Source: Nitrososphaera sp. (GTDB lineage Archaea; Thermoproteota; Nitrososphaeria; Nitrososphaerales; Nitrososphaeraceae). Taken from it: 7,099 nucleotides of DNA. Under the pieces are notes generated by a model. The model did no database searches. It saw only the letters and a list, made by a program, of their open reading frames with translations, and was not told the origin of the DNA. Location of the stretch: assembly GCA_022545875.1 (NCBI GenBank), contig JAKEIF010000172.1, positions 1-7,099 of the forward strand. The letters run 5' to 3'. This document shows, one piece after another, positions 5,469 to 7,099 of this stretch. Position 1 is the first letter of the stretch. Every line of letters begins with the position of its first letter. A program made the translations under genes and the position numbers.

Positions 5469-5882
5469 CTATTTTCGTGTGAATCCGGCGGGATATCCGA
5501 CATCTCGTTTGTCCTTAAAGCTACCTGCTACTTGCTTGCTTAGTCGCAGTGCGCGCCTTGACATTTCTGGTTTAGTCGTTTTGAAAAAGACATGTAGCGC
5601 GCGTAATTCTCCGACTACTTTTTTTTCACCCGTCTTTTTTGCACGGTTGAATACTATCTTTTTTTGCTCTTCACTAGGACGATTGAAGAACCCCGGTCCT
5701 CCGAGCGCGCCCTTTGCGAGTGGCGGCACAAGCTTTGGACCTCTGCCGGATTTTCCCCGATCAATAATTCTAAACGTGGAAGGCTTTACCCGAGACTCGG
5801 CAACCTTGATCTTCCTGCCACCGCGCTTAGAAGTATATGCCTTTCTTGCATGTCCTCTGCGACGGACAGTCAGTCTTGCCAT
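5469..5882 (-). CDS. Basic protein resembling DUF5771 (giant-virus-type domain)
   Basis: This is a 137-residue, strongly basic protein from ATG 5882. The order of motifs resembles DUF5771, a small domain I know from nucleocytoplasmic large DNA viruses: an N-terminal RKAYTSKRGGRKIKV segment ('rkaYtRksG..Vk'), then RIIDRGKSGRGPKLVPPLAK ('ikDrGkpGkGpklip.l.kG') at about residues 38-57. Next comes a helix of the kind that follows in the family (EEQKKIVFNRAKKTG), then VVGELRALHVFFKTTKPEMS ('v.rKLnalytLtk...p'), ending with FKDKRDVGY. The function is unknown; the charge suggests nucleic-acid or chromatin binding. The match is from memory of the motif order and needs a profile search. A TTG at 5900 would add six residues, but the TATA box at 5902 supports a leaderless start at 5882. 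Confidence 0.7.
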   Translation of the reverse strand: MARLTVRRRGHARKAYTSKRGGRKIKVAESRVKPSTFRIIDRGKSGRGPKLVPPLAKGALGGPGFFNRPSEEQKKIVFNRAKKTGEKKVVGELRALHVFFKTTKPEMSRRALRLSKQVAGSFKDKRDVGYPAGFTRK

Positions 5883-5901
5883 GTCAATCCGCGCGCGCAA
5901 T

Positions 5902-5913
5902 AATAGATAAAAC
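5902..5913 (-). promoter_or_regulatory. TATA box of the DUF5771-like gene
   Basis: GTTTTATCTATT on the minus strand is centred about 26 bases before the ATG at 5882, which fits a leaderless transcript. It lies just outside a CGCGCGCG stretch at 5890-5898. Confidence 0.5.
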
Positions 5914-6037
5914 TATCATGAAAAAACACGCGGCCTCGAGACTGTATTAGATCATCACAGAGTAGATCACTTCAATTCTGCATGGAAAATCCATTTCCGG
6001 AAAATAATTGCCCGGGGGATGTTGTCGCGCGAATGCG

Positions 6038-6505
6038 TTAGATCCCGATGGGAGCCTTATGTACTTGTCCACGGTGAAGTTGAAGGCTGTCCGGCTCGTC
6101 GAATTTTTCAGCGCACATGTCGCACCTGTACTGAACTTCTCTAGAGAGCGGCTCGGGCTTGGCAGCAGCGTTGTCCTCTATCGGCTTTGCCTCGTAGTGA
6201 ATCGCAGGCTTTCCAGAAGGTAGCCTAAGTTCTGATCCAACCCTTCCGCTAACAATTTCAGAATTGGGTCTTTCTTTTATGAATTCGTAGCCGTGCTTAA
6301 CCTGCATCTCATTTAGAGCCAGGAGGACGACGGGACTCTTATTAATTACCGGTTCAATGTGCAGGATTGCTTCAATCGGGATTCTATATTCCTCGTCAGT
6401 GATCACTCCTTTTTTCCATGTGCTAAAATATTCGTCGTCCACTTTGGTGATGTTTCCTATGTCTTCACCATCTAACGTACGGACTTCGGCACCCACAAAA
6501 TTCAT
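6038..6505 (-). CDS. PRC-barrel domain protein with C-terminal C2H2 zinc finger
   Basis: This is a 155-residue protein from ATG 6505. Residues 1-80 form a PRC-barrel-like domain: MNFVGAEVRTLDGEDIGNIT is the classic 'G.eV...dG..iG.v' opening, followed by RIPIEAILHIE as the 'iP...I..v' strand. PRC-barrels act in RNA processing (RimM) and photosynthetic reaction centres, and many archaeal copies are uncharacterised. A Pro/Ala-rich linker (about 100-120) leads to one C2H2 finger with Cys128, Cys131, His144 and His149, the same spacing as the small protein at 4699-4899. A TTG at 6526 is an alternative start, but the TATA-like box at 6533 would begin transcription near 6510, which excludes it. The gene lies 59 bases after the erythromycin-esterase gene and appears to have its own promoter. 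RNA binding or a chromatin role is inference. Confidence 0.82.
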   Translation of the reverse strand: MNFVGAEVRTLDGEDIGNITKVDDEYFSTWKKGVITDEEYRIPIEAILHIEPVINKSPVVLLALNEMQVKHGYEFIKERPNSEIVSGRVGSELRLPSGKPAIHYEAKPIEDNAAAKPEPLSREVQYRCDMCAEKFDEPDSLQLHRGQVHKAPIGI

Positions 6506-6532
6506 GGTCTGCTCAAATGTTAGCAAACATGA

Positions 6533-6540
6533 CTATAATG
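6533..6540 (-). promoter_or_regulatory. TATA-like box of the PRC-barrel gene
   Basis: CATTATAG on the minus strand lies between the esterase stop (6565) and the PRC-barrel start. Its centre would place transcription start near 6510, a few bases before ATG 6505. This suggests the gene can be transcribed separately from the esterase gene. Confidence 0.4.
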
Positions 6541-6564
6541 TCTTTCAATTGGGAACGCAGAAGA

Positions 6565-7099
6565 CTATAATCCCGTTGGGAATGTTTCTGGCAACTCTTC
6601 ATCACGGGATTCTGGCATATGAAGCGGATGAAGTGCGTGTGTTTCATCGATAAACAAGAAAGCATCATACCTGGCCGACAGGATCGTGTCTACATAGTTT
6701 CCATATCTTTCATAAGAAGGGTTGTAAACTACGCCAATTGCTCTCTGCCCTTTCGATTCAAAGAAAGGGCTGCCAGTTTCAATCCTTTCGATGTTCGCAA
6801 ACATTAGCAGTTTATTCTGTCCAATGTTGTCAAGAAGATGAAGAAAGCTATCCCAGCTTCCATCGATCGCAGGTGGCACTGGCATTCTTTCCATAGGCTC
6901 GCCCCATTCCTTGGCTGCAACGACGCTTCCTTTGTACGTCCCAAAGCCGACCAATACAACACTACCCTGTCCAGCCTGCTCTCTTGCGAGCTGTCCAAGA
7001 TTCACCATTTTGGCTCTCCTCGTGTCAGTAGCCCTAGCGTCGCCAATATGCGTATTGTGCGCCCATACAATAGATTTTGCGTCGCTTCCGTGAAATTTC
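6565..7099 (-). CDS. Erythromycin esterase family protein, C-terminal part
   Basis: The minus-strand frame is open from the right edge to TAG at 6565, giving about 178 residues. An internal Met at 7008 is not the start, because clear family sequence precedes it. The fragment begins within the conserved block SIVWAHNTHIGDARATD, which holds an active-site-region His, and continues through NLGQLAREQAGQGSVVLVGF, MPVPPAIDGSWDSFLH, AIGVVYNPSYERYGNY and YDAFLFIDETHALHPL near the end. This is a full match to the C-terminal half of the erythromycin esterase (EreA/EreB-like) superfamily. EreA and EreB hydrolyse the macrolide lactone; most other members, including archaeal ones, have unknown substrates and should not be read as resistance genes. 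The N-terminal half lies outside the window. It is probably a stand-alone gene upstream of the PRC-barrel gene. Confidence 0.88.
   Translation of the reverse strand, partial: KFHGSDAKSIVWAHNTHIGDARATDTRRAKMVNLGQLAREQAGQGSVVLVGFGTYKGSVVAAKEWGEPMERMPVPPAIDGSWDSFLHLLDNIGQNKLLMFANIERIETGSPFFESKGQRAIGVVYNPSYERYGNYVDTILSARYDAFLFIDETHALHPLHMPESRDEELPETFPTGL

Noticed and set aside
5479..5910. Plus-strand 143-codon frame fully opposite the DUF5771-like gene
   Set aside because: The minus-strand product has recognisable motifs and a well-spaced TATA box; the plus frame is an antisense shadow produced by the gene's Lys/Arg codon bias.
5983..6005. Short inverted repeats TGGAAAATCCA and TTTCCGGAAA as a strong terminator or operator
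   Set aside because: The arms are only 4-5 bases, A/T-rich, and common by chance; there is no T-tract in the right place for a hairpin terminator, and nothing links them to a regulator.
6565..7099. Macrolide resistance gene
   Set aside because: The family name reflects EreA/EreB, but this is an archaeal member with no mobile or resistance context; the substrate cannot be inferred from this fragment.

Overview
The window looks like chromosomal DNA from an ammonia-oxidising archaeon (Thaumarchaeota/Nitrososphaeria), most likely a Nitrososphaera relative. The reasons are the gene set (a winged-helix DUF4443 regulator, a CbtB/CbtA cobalt transporter pair, a dodecin, small C2H2 zinc-finger proteins including one joined to a PRC-barrel, and an erythromycin-esterase family protein), the moderate GC content judged by eye, and archaeal TATA-like boxes that often sit about 26 bases before the ATG, as expected for leaderless mRNAs. 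No mobile element, CRISPR array, rRNA or tRNA was seen.

Layout, left to right. At 1-336 (minus) there is the N-terminal part of an unrecognised protein with a helix-turn-helix-like stretch; it runs off the left edge. After about 320 non-coding bases comes a medium-chain dehydrogenase/reductase with a structural zinc site but no catalytic zinc ligands (654-1706, plus). It is followed by a dodecin-family protein (about 1913-2188, plus) and a poly-T terminator, a 340-base gap holding two short overlapping coding-like frames that may be gene remains, and an unrecognised 87-residue protein (2528-2791, plus).

The centre is the most coherent unit. A DUF4443 winged-helix regulator (2900-3550, minus) is divergent from cbtB and cbtA (3651-4630, plus). 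The shared 100-base promoter region contains two perfect 10-base palindromes and one spaced inverted repeat, all candidate operators. The working model is a local regulator controlling cobalt uptake for cobalamin synthesis, possibly autoregulated.

To the right is a 66-residue C2H2 zinc-finger protein (4699-4899, plus), followed by genes all on the minus strand: a DUF3175 protein (4999-5280), a very basic protein whose motif order resembles DUF5771, a domain I know mainly from giant viruses (5469-5882), a PRC-barrel plus C2H2 fusion (6038-6505), and the C-terminal part of an erythromycin-esterase family protein (6565 to the right edge). Most of these have their own TATA-like box, so they look like single-gene transcription units rather than one operon.

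No large novel system is evident. The most interesting points are the regulator/transporter unit with its palindromes, the DUF5771-like protein, and the two proteins carrying the same class of single C2H2 finger, one of them fused to a PRC-barrel.
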